A DNA stretch of 64,000 nucleotides from the NCBI GenBank assembly GCA_029776255.1, contig JAKOTN010000120.1, forward strand, positions 1 to 64,000, in the 5' to 3' direction. A program made the position numbers and the translations under genes. Shown here piece after piece: positions 9,502 through 18,880 of this stretch (within the stretch, counting starts at the first letter, position 1; each line of letters starts with the position of its first letter). The notes beneath the pieces are model-generated. The model searched no databases, was not told the DNA's origin, and saw only the letters and a program-made list of their open reading frames with translations. The stretch is from Pseudomonadota bacterium. Lineage in GTDB: Bacteria; Pseudomonadota; Gammaproteobacteria; Burkholderiales; Rhodocyclaceae.

Positions 9502-12500
9502 ATGGAACGCTACGAATTCAGCGAAGGCGGTTCGGACAAATTCTGGGAGGTCGCGGTCGACGGCGAGACCCTGACGGTGCGCTACGGGCGCATCGGCACG
9601 CAAGGCCAGCGCAAGGACAAAACCTTCGCCAGCGCCGAAGCGGCGGAAAAAGAAAAAGCCAGACTGATCAAGGAGAAAACCGGCAAGGGCTACACGCGGC
9701 CCGCGACGGCCGAAAGCGGCGCGGCGGCGGCACCGGCGTCGATCCAGTCCTCCGCGCCGGCCACCAAAACGGCGGCGGCGAGTGCGAAGCCGACCGTCGC
9801 CGCGGCGGACGCCGCCGCGCCCACGGCGGTTTCCCGGGTCGAACCGCCGGCGAAATCCACGACCGAATCCACGGCCGACGACCCCTCCCCACCAACCCGG
9901 CAAACCGTCGTGGCGGAGGACCCGCCCGCCGACGAGCCGCGCCTGGTTCACGGCACCGCGCTGCCGACCCGCATGCGCCGCGGCGCGCCGCCGGAAAAAA
10001 GCCCTGCCGAGGCATGGGCGGCGGTGCGGGACATGGTGCGGAGAGATTTGGAGCGGATGCAAGGCGGAGCCCCTTTCCCCAATCAAGACGCCTTGGCGGC
10101 GATGCTGGAAACGCCGCTGGCCGGCCTGCCGGCCGAGCAGGCCGCGCGCTGGTTCCGCGTCCTGGCGGACACTTTCGCGCCATTGATGGGATACCGCCAC
10201 CGCGACGGTTACCCCGCGTACAACGCCCTGGTTTACGACTTCGCGCACGCGCTGGTGGACGCCCATGGCGCCGAATACGCGCTACGGCTGGTGAAGTTGA
10301 TCGACAACAACCCGCACCGTCGCGCTTATCTCGAACACCCTTGGGGCATGGCGGCCTGGCCGGCGTTGCGCGCGGCGGTGGTGCGCGCGCCGGACGCGGA
10401 CTACCGCGCGGCGCTGGACTGGGCGCTGGCCGCGAGCGCCCGCGAGCGCGACGCCAAATGGCACGCGATCTGGAGCTTCCTGCTGGCGGACGATCGCCCG
10501 GAAGAACACCATGCCTTGCAGTTCCTGCCACTGCTCCAGGCGGCGGTCGCTCAGGGCATCGACGTTGGCGACGACGTCTGCTTCGTTCCCCTGCTCGCCG
10601 AGTGTCCTGGCGGCGCCGACCCACGGTGGTTCAAGAAGAAGGATTACTTCTTCTACTTCACCTATAGCTGGGTCGACACCGCCGACATCGCGGCCACCGT
10701 GCACGCGGCGGCGGCGGCGCAAGGCGTGTCGCCGGTGCGCGTCCTGATGTGGCTGCTCGACTATGCCACCGAGGACGATCGCACGCGGCTGGCCTGTGCC
10801 CTGCTGGACTCGCGGGAGCCGGAGGCCCTGTCCCTGCTGCTTCCGAAGTCGTACGACAAGTGGATTCGGGCGGGTCTGGAACAGGCGATGGACGCCTGCC
10901 CACGCTGGCTGTTCCGCCAACTGCTCGCCAGCTACCACCCCGGTCGTTCCGAGCCGACGGTCAAGACACGCTTGACGAAGCTGTGCCAGCGCTTCGACGT
11001 GGCGACCCTGACCGGCTGGATCGCGGATCTTGGCGAACGCGGCCAACAAACGCTGGACAAGCTGCTGGCCACCGACGCGCGTTTCGCCACCGCCGAGGAA
11101 TTGCCGAGCGTGCTGCGCACGCCGCCCTGGCGCAAGGCCAGAGGCAAGACGCACGCCGATCTGGTGATACCTTTACAAGCCATTCCGACGCCGTTTGTCT
11201 TCGAAATGAGCGACGAACGGCGCGCGGCGCTCGTCGAGTCGTCACGGCAACAGGTATGGAAAGCGGTCCGGGAGATCACCACCGTCGCCAGCGTGCTGGC
11301 CACCGTCACCGAGGCCGAAAGATCGATCGCCAGGCAAAAAGACCGTCCGATCCCGGAATTCGAAACGCCGCTGCCAAACCGCGGTGTCGACGAAAGCGAA
11401 CTGGCGAACTGGGTCGCCCGACGGGCGACCCAACTGCTCGAAGCCGACATCGTCGACGGCTACCGGCACCCCTATCACCGCCTGATTCACGCCCTGCCGG
11501 TGCTGCCGGACGTGATCGCCCTGCGGCTGTGGGAGCAGACCGGCCTCATCCGCAGTGGCAATTGCAATTGGTGGATCGATGAGCAAGCGCTGCTGGCCCG
11601 TTTTGGCGAACGCGCCCTGCCCGGCTTCCTCGGAATGCTCGGCGCCGATCCGATCGCCGGCCTGACGGCGCTCCAGGCGGTCGACGCGCACGACATCGCG
11701 CCGTTCGCGGCGCGCGCCTTCGTCCAATTGAAAAAAGCCCGTCCGCTGGCCATCGCCTGGCTCAAGAACCACCCGCGCGCGGCGGTGTTCGGGCTGCTCC
11801 CCGACGCGGTCGGCCAGCCCGGCACGGCGCGGAACACGGCGGAATTCGCCTTGCGCTGGCTGCTGACCAACGTCGACAGCGCCAAGGCGGCGCTGGAAGA
11901 CGCGGTGGCCGCTCATGCCGCGCAGGAGGCGCGGGTGGCGGACGCGGTGCGGCAAGTGCTGGCGCGCGACCCGCTGGACCAATTTCCGGCCAAGATCGCC
12001 AAACTGCCCGGCTGGCTGATTCCCGCCAGCCTGTACCGGCCGCGCCTGAAGAACGGCGCCGCGCTGCCCGACGAGGCGATGATCGCCCTGGCCGAGATGC
12101 TGTCGTTTTGCAACTCGGAATCGCTTTACGCCGGCATCGCGCGGGTCCGCGCCGATTGCGACGCGGAAAGTCTGGCCGCCTTTGCCTGGGATTTGTTTTC
12201 CACCTGGCTCGGCGAGGGCGCGCCGGGCAAGGAAAACTGGGCCTTGCGGGCCATCGGCTGGCTGGGCGACGACGACAGCGCCCGCCGCCTGACGCCGCTG
12301 ATCCGCAAATGGCCCGGCGAAGCGGCGCACGCGCGCGCGGTCACCGGGCTGGACGTGCTGGCCGACATCGGTTCGGACGTGGCCCTGATGCACCTCAACG
12401 GCATCGCCGAGAAGCTCAAGTTCAAGGGTTTGCAGGAAAAAGCGCGCGAAAAGATCGCGGCCATCGCCGAGGCCCGCGATCTGACGCCGGAGGAACTGGC

Positions 12501-13482
12501 GGACCGTTTGGCGCCGGATTTCGACCTCGACGAACGCGGCGGTCTGGATCTCGACTTCGGGCCGCGCCGCTTCCGTGTCGGTTTCGATGAATTCCTCAAG
12601 CCGTGGGTCAAGGATCCGGCCGGCGTCCGGCTCAAGGAACTGCCCAAGCCGAACAAATCCGACGATGCCACGCGCGCCGCCGAGGCCGTGGCGCGCTGGT
12701 CGGCGCTGAAGAAGGATGCGCGCACCGTCGCCAGTCTGCAACTGACGCGCCTCGAAGCGCTGCTCGCCAGCGGACGGCGGATCGCGCCGGCCGTTTTCGA
12801 CACTTTTTTCGCCCGCCACCCGCTGATCCGCCATCTGGCGCAGCGTCTGGTGTGGGGCGTCCATGCCGGCGACGATGCACTGGCGGCGCCGCGGACATTG
12901 TTCCGCCTGACCGAGGACCTGACGTGCGCCGACGAGAACGACGAGCCGGTGCGCGTCGATTTCTCGCCGGACGCGCCCTCCGCCATCGGGCTGGTGCATC
13001 CGCTGCACCTCTCCGCCGAGCAGAAGGCGGCGTGGGGCGCCCTGTTCGGCGATTACGAAATCGCCCAGCCCTTCCCCCAGCTTGGCCGCGACACCTACGC
13101 GCTGACGGAGGCGGAACGGCCGCTCGATAAACTCAGCCGCTTCGCCGGCGCCAAGGTCGAATCCAAGCGCATGCGCGGCATGGCGTCGCGCGGCTGGCAA
13201 CTGGGAGACGCCCAGGATGGCGGGTGCATCTTCTGGGTACAGCGCGAGATCGCGCTGGCCGACGGCCACCGGACCTGGGCCGTTCTCGAATTCGGCGACG
13301 GCCTGCTGGCGGGCGCCGCCGACTACGAGGAGGACTATCAAACCCTCGGCGACCTGAGCCTGGGCGATGACGGTTTCCGGTGGGGCAACACCGTGAAGCA
13401 CCCCTTCGCGGCGCTGGGCCCGGTCGCGGCCAGCGAACTGCTGCGCGATCTGAGTCAACTGACGGACGCGGCGAAAAGCTGA
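9502..13482 (+). CDS. WGR domain + DUF4132 giant protein (YehI-type)
   Basis: About 1326 residues. The first 65 or so form a WGR domain (RYEFSEGGSDKFWEV, then YGRIGTQGQ and KTFASAEAAEKEKARLI), a fold often associated with nucleic-acid or PARP-type proteins. A roughly 100-residue Ala/Pro-rich linker follows, then a long helical repeat-like body and the C-terminal DUF4132 block (FFARHPLIRHLAQ, LVWGV, GLVHPLHL, PFPQLGRDTYAL). I start at the ATG at 9502, which has GGAG six bases upstream. An in-frame TTG at 9481 and an ATG at 9490 are alternatives. It is a paralogue of the minus-strand gene at 2955, but that copy lacks the WGR domain. Its stop codon overlaps the start of the vWA gene (TGATG). Confidence 0.9.
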   Translation: MERYEFSEGGSDKFWEVAVDGETLTVRYGRIGTQGQRKDKTFASAEAAEKEKARLIKEKTGKGYTRPATAESGAAAAPASIQSSAPATKTAAASAKPTVAAADAAAPTAVSRVEPPAKSTTESTADDPSPPTRQTVVAEDPPADEPRLVHGTALPTRMRRGAPPEKSPAEAWAAVRDMVRRDLERMQGGAPFPNQDALAAMLETPLAGLPAEQAARWFRVLADTFAPLMGYRHRDGYPAYNALVYDFAHALVDAHGAEYALRLVKLIDNNPHRRAYLEHPWGMAAWPALRAAVVRAPDADYRAALDWALAASARERDAKWHAIWSFLLADDRPEEHHALQFLPLLQAAVAQGIDVGDDVCFVPLLAECPGGADPRWFKKKDYFFYFTYSWVDTADIAATVHAAAAAQGVSPVRVLMWLLDYATEDDRTRLACALLDSREPEALSLLLPKSYDKWIRAGLEQAMDACPRWLFRQLLASYHPGRSEPTVKTRLTKLCQRFDVATLTGWIADLGERGQQTLDKLLATDARFATAEELPSVLRTPPWRKARGKTHADLVIPLQAIPTPFVFEMSDERRAALVESSRQQVWKAVREITTVASVLATVTEAERSIARQKDRPIPEFETPLPNRGVDESELANWVARRATQLLEADIVDGYRHPYHRLIHALPVLPDVIALRLWEQTGLIRSGNCNWWIDEQALLARFGERALPGFLGMLGADPIAGLTALQAVDAHDIAPFAARAFVQLKKARPLAIAWLKNHPRAAVFGLLPDAVGQPGTARNTAEFALRWLLTNVDSAKAALEDAVAAHAAQEARVADAVRQVLARDPLDQFPAKIAKLPGWLIPASLYRPRLKNGAALPDEAMIALAEMLSFCNSESLYAGIARVRADCDAESLAAFAWDLFSTWLGEGAPGKENWALRAIGWLGDDDSARRLTPLIRKWPGEAAHARAVTGLDVLADIGSDVALMHLNGIAEKLKFKGLQEKAREKIAAIAEARDLTPEELADRLAPDFDLDERGGLDLDFGPRRFRVGFDEFLKPWVKDPAGVRLKELPKPNKSDDATRAAEAVARWSALKKDARTVASLQLTRLEALLASGRRIAPAVFDTFFARHPLIRHLAQRLVWGVHAGDDALAAPRTLFRLTEDLTCADENDEPVRVDFSPDAPSAIGLVHPLHLSAEQKAAWGALFGDYEIAQPFPQLGRDTYALTEAERPLDKLSRFAGAKVESKRMRGMASRGWQLGDAQDGGCIFWVQREIALADGHRTWAVLEFGDGLLAGAADYEEDYQTLGDLSLGDDGFRWGNTVKHPFAALGPVAASELLRDLSQLTDAAKS

Positions 13483-14630
13483 TGCCCGCGTCGCCAAACC
13501 CCGCCCACTTGCGGCGCTGGCGGCTGATTCTCGGCGAAGCCGCGGAATCGGTCTGCCGCGGCGCGGGCTGTGAACTCGATGCCGAGGCGCAGGCCATGGA
13601 CGCGGCGATGTCGTGGCTCTACGGCCGCGACCCGGATCTCGCGCAGCGCGGCGTGATGGAACGCGGTCAGGGCGGGCGGGAAGCCTCCGCCCTGACCACG
13701 CCGGAATGGATCAACGAAGTGCACCGCCTGTTCCCCCAGGAAACCATCGAGCGCCTGGAGCGCGATGCCATCGAGCGCTTCGGCATCGACGACGTGATCA
13801 CCAATCTCGAAGTGCTCGGAAGGGTGCAACCCAACGAAACCTTGCTCAAGGCGGTGCTGCGCACCAAGCATCTGATGAATCCCGAGGTGCTGGCCATGGC
13901 GCGCCAGCTGGTCGACGCCGTGATCCGCCAGTTGATGGCCTCGCTGGCGAAGGAACTGCGGCAGGCCTTCGCCGGCGTGCTCGACCGGCGCCGCCATACC
14001 CGGCTGAAGTTCGCGCGCAATCTGGATTTCCGCCGCACCATTCAAGACAATCTGCGCCGTTTCGACCCGCTATCGCGGAAGATGGTCGTCGAGCGCCTGC
14101 ATTTTTTCTCCCGCAACCAGCGCCACATCCAGCCCTGGCAAGTCATCCTGCTGGTGGACCAATCCGCCTCCATGCTTGCCTCGGTGATCCATTCGGCGGT
14201 CACCGCCGCCTGCCTGAGCGGCCTGCCGGGCATCCGCACGCATCTGGTGGCCTTCGATACCGCGGTGGTCGACCTCACCAATGACGCGGCCGATCCGGTG
14301 GAACTGTTGATGAAGGTGCAACTTGGCGGCGGCACCGACATCCAGCAAGCCGTCGCCTATGCCAGCGAGCTGATCGAACACCCGGCGCGCAGCATCGTGG
14401 TGCTGATTTCCGATTTCTACGAAGGCGCCAGCGAAACCCTGCTGCTCAATCGGGTGCGCGCGCTCACCGCGCAGAAAACGCGGGTGCTCGGACTCGCCGC
14501 CCTCGATTCCGAGGCCAGGCCCTGTCACGACCGCGAAATGGCCGCGCGTCTCGCCGCCGCGGGCGCCGAAGTCGGCGCGATGACGCCGGGGAATCTGGCC
14601 GCTTGGCTGGCGGAGACGATCAGGGCCTAG
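13482..14630 (+). CDS. von Willebrand A domain protein, CoxE/YehP-type
   Basis: A 382-residue protein with a C-terminal vWA domain that keeps all metal-ion-dependent adhesion site residues: DQSAS near residue 225, the Thr in GGGTDI, and the Asp in ISDFYEG. The N-terminal half is helical (RVQPNETLLKAVL, FARNLDFRRTI) and typical of CoxE/YehP proteins. vWA proteins of this type usually pair with a MoxR ATPase and recruit or present a client. The ATG overlaps the previous stop codon, so translation is coupled. The next gene follows after 3 bases. Length matches E. coli YehP closely. Confidence 0.92.
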   Translation: MPASPNPAHLRRWRLILGEAAESVCRGAGCELDAEAQAMDAAMSWLYGRDPDLAQRGVMERGQGGREASALTTPEWINEVHRLFPQETIERLERDAIERFGIDDVITNLEVLGRVQPNETLLKAVLRTKHLMNPEVLAMARQLVDAVIRQLMASLAKELRQAFAGVLDRRRHTRLKFARNLDFRRTIQDNLRRFDPLSRKMVVERLHFFSRNQRHIQPWQVILLVDQSASMLASVIHSAVTAACLSGLPGIRTHLVAFDTAVVDLTNDAADPVELLMKVQLGGGTDIQQAVAYASELIEHPARSIVVLISDFYEGASETLLLNRVRALTAQKTRVLGLAALDSEARPCHDREMAARLAAAGAEVGAMTPGNLAAWLAETIRA

Positions 14631-14633
14631 ACG

Positions 14634-16619
14634 ATGCCACGCTTCGCGCGCGCCGATTTGCTGGCGCTCACCCTCGACGGACTCACCCAACTGGCGAATG
14701 CCGGGCTGGTCAAACGCGCCCTGCGCGAGCAGGAGGCGGGGAACGGGCCGCAACTGAGCGAGACGGACGAGGCCGGTATCGAAGCCTGCTTCGCCGACGG
14801 CACCCGGACCCGCCTGCCCGCCGGCAAAAGCCCCGGCGACGCCCACTGCACCTGCCCGGCCAGCGGCATGTGCCGCCATCGGGTGAGCCTGGTGCTGGCC
14901 TACCAGGCCGCCGCCGCGCAAGACAACGGCTCCCTGGCCGACCGGGCCAACGCCGGAAGCGCCGGGAGTGCCGACCCGGCCCTCGACTGGAACCCGGCCG
15001 ATATCCCGCCCGAGGCCGTCGAAGCGATGCTCACGCCGTCCACCCGCAACGAGTTGCAGCGCCTTTCCCGGCAAGCCCTGGAAATTCATCTGGAACCGGG
15101 CGCCGTGCCCTCGGCGCGCCTGCCGATGGCCACGGTGCGCTTCCTGGTGCCGAACGAACTGGCCTACGCCCGCTGCGATTGCGTCGTCGGCCAGCATTGC
15201 GCCCATGTCGCGCTGGCGGTGCGGGCCTTCCAGATGGGCCGGGCGCAAGGCAGTCGCCAGGTGACCCTCGGCCAGAGCGGACGCGTGGCGGCCAGCGACA
15301 TCGCGCCGGCCCTCGCCGCTACCCGCCGTGTCGTGCAACGTCTGCTGCGCGAAGGCGTGAGCGCCGGCCCGGCGGCCCATGGCCAGGAACTTGAAGCCGC
15401 CCGACGCGCCGCGGAGCAGGCGGGAGCGACCTGGCTGGCGCTGGCCCTGATCGATCTGGAACAGCAGATTCACGCTTACACCGCGCGCAGCGCCCGTTAT
15501 TCGGACGCCACGACCCTGGCGCTGGCGACCGAGATTCACGCCCGCGCACAGGTCGCCGGCGACGACGGCGCGCGCGAGCACGCCCTGGGAATCGGCGAGG
15601 CCATGGAATCGGCCATGGCCACCACCCGCCTGATCTCGCTCGGCGCCCGCGTCTACAGCAATGGCGACGGACTGCTCGCCAGCGTGCTGCTCGCCGATAC
15701 CGACACCGGCGCCACCCTGGTCTTCGAAAAGAATTTCACCGCCCGCGAACCCGGCGCCCGCGTCGATGCCACGGCGCTGACAAACCTGCGCTTCGCTCCC
15801 GGGCTACAGGTCAGGGCGCTCGCTCGCGGCCAGTTGCTGACCGCCGTCGCCCGCCGCCGCGCCGACGGCCTGCTGGTGCTGGGCGCCGGACGAGGCGGCA
15901 AGACCTCGCTGATGCCCCACGCGGGACATTTCGAGTTGCCGGCGCCGCTGAGCGCGAGCAGCGTGCAAACGGTCATCGACCATGCCGGCGCCCAGCCGCC
16001 ATCGTTTCTCCGCCCACGCCATCGCGCGCGCGATGTGCGGCTGTTCAAGGTCCAGACGGTGCTCGGCCACGCTTTCGCCGCCGGCGCGCAACACTGGCAA
16101 GCGGCCGTCGAATTGGCCGACGACGGCGGCACGCTCTTTCTCGAGCGCGGCCATGACGCCGGCGCGCCGCGGGCGCTGGACATCCTGTTCGCCGCCGCCG
16201 ACGGCCACCACGGCGCCGTCCGCCAAGTCGTCGGCCCCACCCGCATCGAGGACGGCAAGCTCATCTGCGAGCCGTGGGCGCTCAGTGCCGACACGCTGGT
16301 GGTGCCCGACGTGGATACGCCGTCCATCCAGACCAACCCGCCCAGCCTGGTGCCGGATCGGGAGCGGGCCAGCCTGCCCGAGCGCATCGCGGCCTGGCTG
16401 GCCGAAGCCGTTCATCTCGGCGCGCGCGGCCTGCCGCGCGATTACGCCACGCGCGGCACGGCGCTCGCCGCGGAAGCCCGGCAAGCCGGTTACGTCGAAA
16501 GCGCGGCGCGAGTCGACGCCTGGCTGGCCGCACGGGGAGAGTCCGGCGAGGTGGCCCGTTTCGGCGACGCGGCGACGTGGGTTCTGGCCTTGATGGAAGA
16601 CGGCGCCCGATCCCACTGA
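14634..16619 (+). CDS. SWIM zinc-finger protein (YehQ-type)
   Basis: A 661-residue protein with two SWIM-like CxC...CxH motifs: CTCPASGMCRH at about residues 72-82 and CDCVVGQHCAH at about 181-191. SWIM domains bind zinc and are expected to contact DNA or protein. The rest is mainly helical with no motif I recognise. It is the last gene of the five-gene plus-strand operon, 3 bases after the vWA gene, matching the place of YehQ in E. coli. No transmembrane segment or signal peptide is evident, so the whole system appears cytoplasmic. Confidence 0.9.
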   Translation: MPRFARADLLALTLDGLTQLANAGLVKRALREQEAGNGPQLSETDEAGIEACFADGTRTRLPAGKSPGDAHCTCPASGMCRHRVSLVLAYQAAAAQDNGSLADRANAGSAGSADPALDWNPADIPPEAVEAMLTPSTRNELQRLSRQALEIHLEPGAVPSARLPMATVRFLVPNELAYARCDCVVGQHCAHVALAVRAFQMGRAQGSRQVTLGQSGRVAASDIAPALAATRRVVQRLLREGVSAGPAAHGQELEAARRAAEQAGATWLALALIDLEQQIHAYTARSARYSDATTLALATEIHARAQVAGDDGAREHALGIGEAMESAMATTRLISLGARVYSNGDGLLASVLLADTDTGATLVFEKNFTAREPGARVDATALTNLRFAPGLQVRALARGQLLTAVARRRADGLLVLGAGRGGKTSLMPHAGHFELPAPLSASSVQTVIDHAGAQPPSFLRPRHRARDVRLFKVQTVLGHAFAAGAQHWQAAVELADDGGTLFLERGHDAGAPRALDILFAAADGHHGAVRQVVGPTRIEDGKLICEPWALSADTLVVPDVDTPSIQTNPPSLVPDRERASLPERIAAWLAEAVHLGARGLPRDYATRGTALAAEARQAGYVESAARVDAWLAARGESGEVARFGDAATWVLALMEDGARSH

Positions 16620-16727
16620 TCGGCCCTCGGCGAGGCACGGCGACCCTCGGGCCGAAAAAAAATGGCTCGGCCGCGCCAAAGGCGGATCTCGGCGACGATT
16701 TCCCGCAATTCCTCGCTATTTAAGCGA

Positions 16728-16757
16728 TTGACGGCGCCGAAACCGCCCTCTTATACT
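16728..16757 (+). promoter_or_regulatory. Sigma-70-like promoter for the 16892 gene
   Basis: TTGACG (16728-16733) and TATACT (16752-16757) are separated by 18 bases, a near-consensus housekeeping promoter. Transcription would start near 16764 and give an untranslated leader of about 125 bases before the ATG at 16892. The rest of the 16620-16891 gap shows nothing else I can support. Confidence 0.65.
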
Positions 16758-16891
16758 CCTGAACATGTCGTGGTGGCACGGAAATTCGCGCATGTTGCCG
16801 CGTATGCGCAGTCCGACGACTCGGCGGCCGCGCAGTCACCCGCGCGCTGCTTCAGGATGCGGTCAGTCGTCGCCAACCCTGGAACTGTTCA

Positions 16892-17707
16892 ATGGCGAAA
16901 ATTCCGATTTGGGTCAAGACGCCGAAAGGCGTCGAGGAAATCGAAAAACGCACACTACGCTTGTCGGTGCGTGCCCGCCGGGTATTGATCCTGATCGACG
17001 GCAAGCGCGACTTCGCGACGCTTTCCTCCCTCGTGCCGAGCGAAACGCTGCCCGAAATCTGCCGGCAGCTGCTCAACGACGGCTACATCGCCGCCGTGCA
17101 TCCGCCGGGCAGCGCAATCGGGGCGTCGGAGAAAGCGCCCACCGACACCGCCCGGCCAGCGCTCTCGATCGTCGAGCAGCAACGCCTCAGCATGGCGCGG
17201 AATTTCATGACCAACACCTTGACCATGTACGTCGGCCACGCCGCTTCCAGCCTGATCAACCATGTCGAGGCCGCGCACGATCTGGCGCATCTCCGGGGGC
17301 TGGCGAAACAATGGCGCGAAGCCATCGCGCTCTCCGCCGACGGCCGCAAGCAACTGGCGGACCTGAGCAGCCGGCTGGTGGTCATCGATCAACATTTCCT
17401 CGCCGCGCTGGCCAATGCCAAGGTCGCCGATGTTCGCCCACCGCCGAAAACACCCGCCGCCACCTCGCCGCCAACACCGGCCGATGACGGCGAACACTTG
17501 ACGATGGCTCGCAACTTCATGCTCAACACGCTCGACACCTTCGTCGGCCTCGCGGCGTCGAGCCTTGTTTCACGCATCGAGAACTGTCCGGACAAAAGAG
17601 GATTGCGCACGCTGTTCGATGAATGGCGCGACGCCATCGCCCTCAGCAGGGATGGCCGCAAACGCCTCCGCGAACTGGATTCCCAATTGGCCGCGCTGCT
17701 TGCCTGA
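16892..17707 (+). CDS. Uncharacterised protein with an internal duplication
   Basis: I do not recognise this 271-residue protein. Its N-terminal 75 residues (MAKIPIWVKTPKGVEEIEKR, VLILIDGKRDF, LLNDGYI) look like a small winged-helix-like module. Two copies of a helical block of about 65 residues follow, each beginning MARNFM(T/L)NTL and continuing GxAASSL and W(R)xAIALSxDGRK, separated by a Pro/Ala-rich linker. There is no signal peptide or membrane segment, so it is probably cytoplasmic. It has its own promoter and is followed by the lipoprotein trio after 105 bases. Confidence 0.75.
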   Translation: MAKIPIWVKTPKGVEEIEKRTLRLSVRARRVLILIDGKRDFATLSSLVPSETLPEICRQLLNDGYIAAVHPPGSAIGASEKAPTDTARPALSIVEQQRLSMARNFMTNTLTMYVGHAASSLINHVEAAHDLAHLRGLAKQWREAIALSADGRKQLADLSSRLVVIDQHFLAALANAKVADVRPPPKTPAATSPPTPADDGEHLTMARNFMLNTLDTFVGLAASSLVSRIENCPDKRGLRTLFDEWRDAIALSRDGRKRLRELDSQLAALLA

Positions 17708-17812
17708 ACGGGGCGAAAGGACGGTTCGCGATTTATATCTTCGCCATAAGACAACTTCATTTAAGATATCCGCCTATCCAACAAAGATATTCAAAATCCG
17801 ACGGAGCCTCCC

Positions 17813-18490
17813 ATGTTCGATCACAAGAAAACAGCTTGTCTCTGCTGCACCGCTTTTCTGGCCGCGCTCGCGGGATGCGCCACGGAAGAATCGCGGACCC
17901 TTGTTCCGCAACAGACCGTTGCCGCCACCCGCCCTTACGCGGGGGTCCGCCAGCCGATTTCCGTCGGCAAGTTCGATAACCGTTCGAGCTTCATGCGCGG
18001 GGTGTTTTCCGACGGCGTCGACCGCCTGGGTAGCCAGGCGAAGACCATTCTGGTTTCGCATTTGCAGCAAACCAACCGCTTCTCGGTCCTCGATCGCGAG
18101 AACATGAGCGAAATCAAGCAGGAAGCCGCCATTGCCAAGAAACAGCAGGCGCTCAAGGGCGCACGTTACGTGATCACCGGCGACGTGACCGAATTCGGCC
18201 GCAAGGAAGTGGGCGACCATCAACTGTTCGGCATTCTCGGACGTGGCAAGCAGCAGATCGCCTACGCCAAGGTCGCGTTGAACGTCGTCGATGTCGAAAC
18301 CTCGGAAGTGGTTTATTCCACGGCCGGTTCCGGCGAATATTCCCTGTCCAACAGGGAAGTGGTCGGCTTCGGCGGAACCGCCAGCTACGACTCGACGCTG
18401 AACGGCAAGGTGCTCGATCTGGCGATTCGCCAAGCCGTCGATGGCTTGGCGGCGGCGATTGAAACCGGCGCCTGGCGCCCGTCCAACTGA
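17813..18490 (+). CDS. CsgG/HfaB-family lipoprotein
   Basis: A 225-residue lipoprotein: signal peptide MFDHKKTACLCCTAFLAALAGC with a lipobox ending at Cys 22. The mature part has CsgG/HfaB features such as VGKFDNRSSF, TILVSHLQQTNRFSVLDREN and GARYVITGDVTEF. CsgG forms an outer-membrane secretion pore for curli; related proteins occur in other surface-assembly systems. In Neisseria a gene of this family precedes a DUF4810 and a DUF799 (GNA1162) lipoprotein, exactly as here, so the three probably form one envelope complex. GGAG lies 7 bases before the start codon. No curli subunit gene is nearby. Confidence 0.88.
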   Translation: MFDHKKTACLCCTAFLAALAGCATEESRTLVPQQTVAATRPYAGVRQPISVGKFDNRSSFMRGVFSDGVDRLGSQAKTILVSHLQQTNRFSVLDRENMSEIKQEAAIAKKQQALKGARYVITGDVTEFGRKEVGDHQLFGILGRGKQQIAYAKVALNVVDVETSEVVYSTAGSGEYSLSNREVVGFGGTASYDSTLNGKVLDLAIRQAVDGLAAAIETGAWRPSN

Positions 18491-18504
18491 TCCGAGTGCT
18501 CGCC

Positions 18505-18870
18505 ATGACCCATTTTTTCTCCATGCGGGGGCTGCTCCCGATTGCCGGAGCGGCGGTGACCGCGCTCTCCGGTTGCGTCACCCCGCCGCAACCTCTCTAC
18601 CATTGGGGCGATTTTCAAGCCCAGCAGTATGCTTACTTCAAGAGCGAGATCGGCCCGGAAGAAGGCATTCAGCGTCTCGAAAAGGTTCGCGAGAACGCCA
18701 AGGCCAAGGGGCTGCCGGTTCCGCCGGGAATGCAGGCGCATCTGGGCCTGCTGTACGGTCAGACGGGGCGCACCGACCTGTTCGAGCAAAGCCTGCTAGC
18801 CGAAAAGCAGCAGTTCCCGGAAAGCGCCGCCTACGTCGACTTCCTGCTGAAGAAAACCCCAAAACAGTAA
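18505..18870 (+). CDS. DUF4810 lipoprotein
   Basis: A 121-residue lipoprotein: the signal peptide ends with the lipobox LSGC, followed by a mature domain with YHWGDFQAQQYAYFK and PPGMQAHLGLLY, characteristic of DUF4810. The helical C-terminus suggests a TPR-like adaptor. I use the ATG at 18505; a GTG at 18496 is in frame and possible. It is the middle gene of the CsgG-DUF4810-DUF799 trio, 14 bases after the first gene and 10 before the third. Confidence 0.85.
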   Translation: MTHFFSMRGLLPIAGAAVTALSGCVTPPQPLYHWGDFQAQQYAYFKSEIGPEEGIQRLEKVRENAKAKGLPVPPGMQAHLGLLYGQTGRTDLFEQSLLAEKQQFPESAAYVDFLLKKTPKQ

Positions 18871-18880
18871 AGCGAGCCCG

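Noticed and set aside
16630-16670. CGGCCC...GGGCCG hairpin followed by an A-run after the SWIM gene
   Set aside because: Only a 6-bp stem with a loop of over 20 bases, and the A-run is on the wrong side for a plus-strand terminator.
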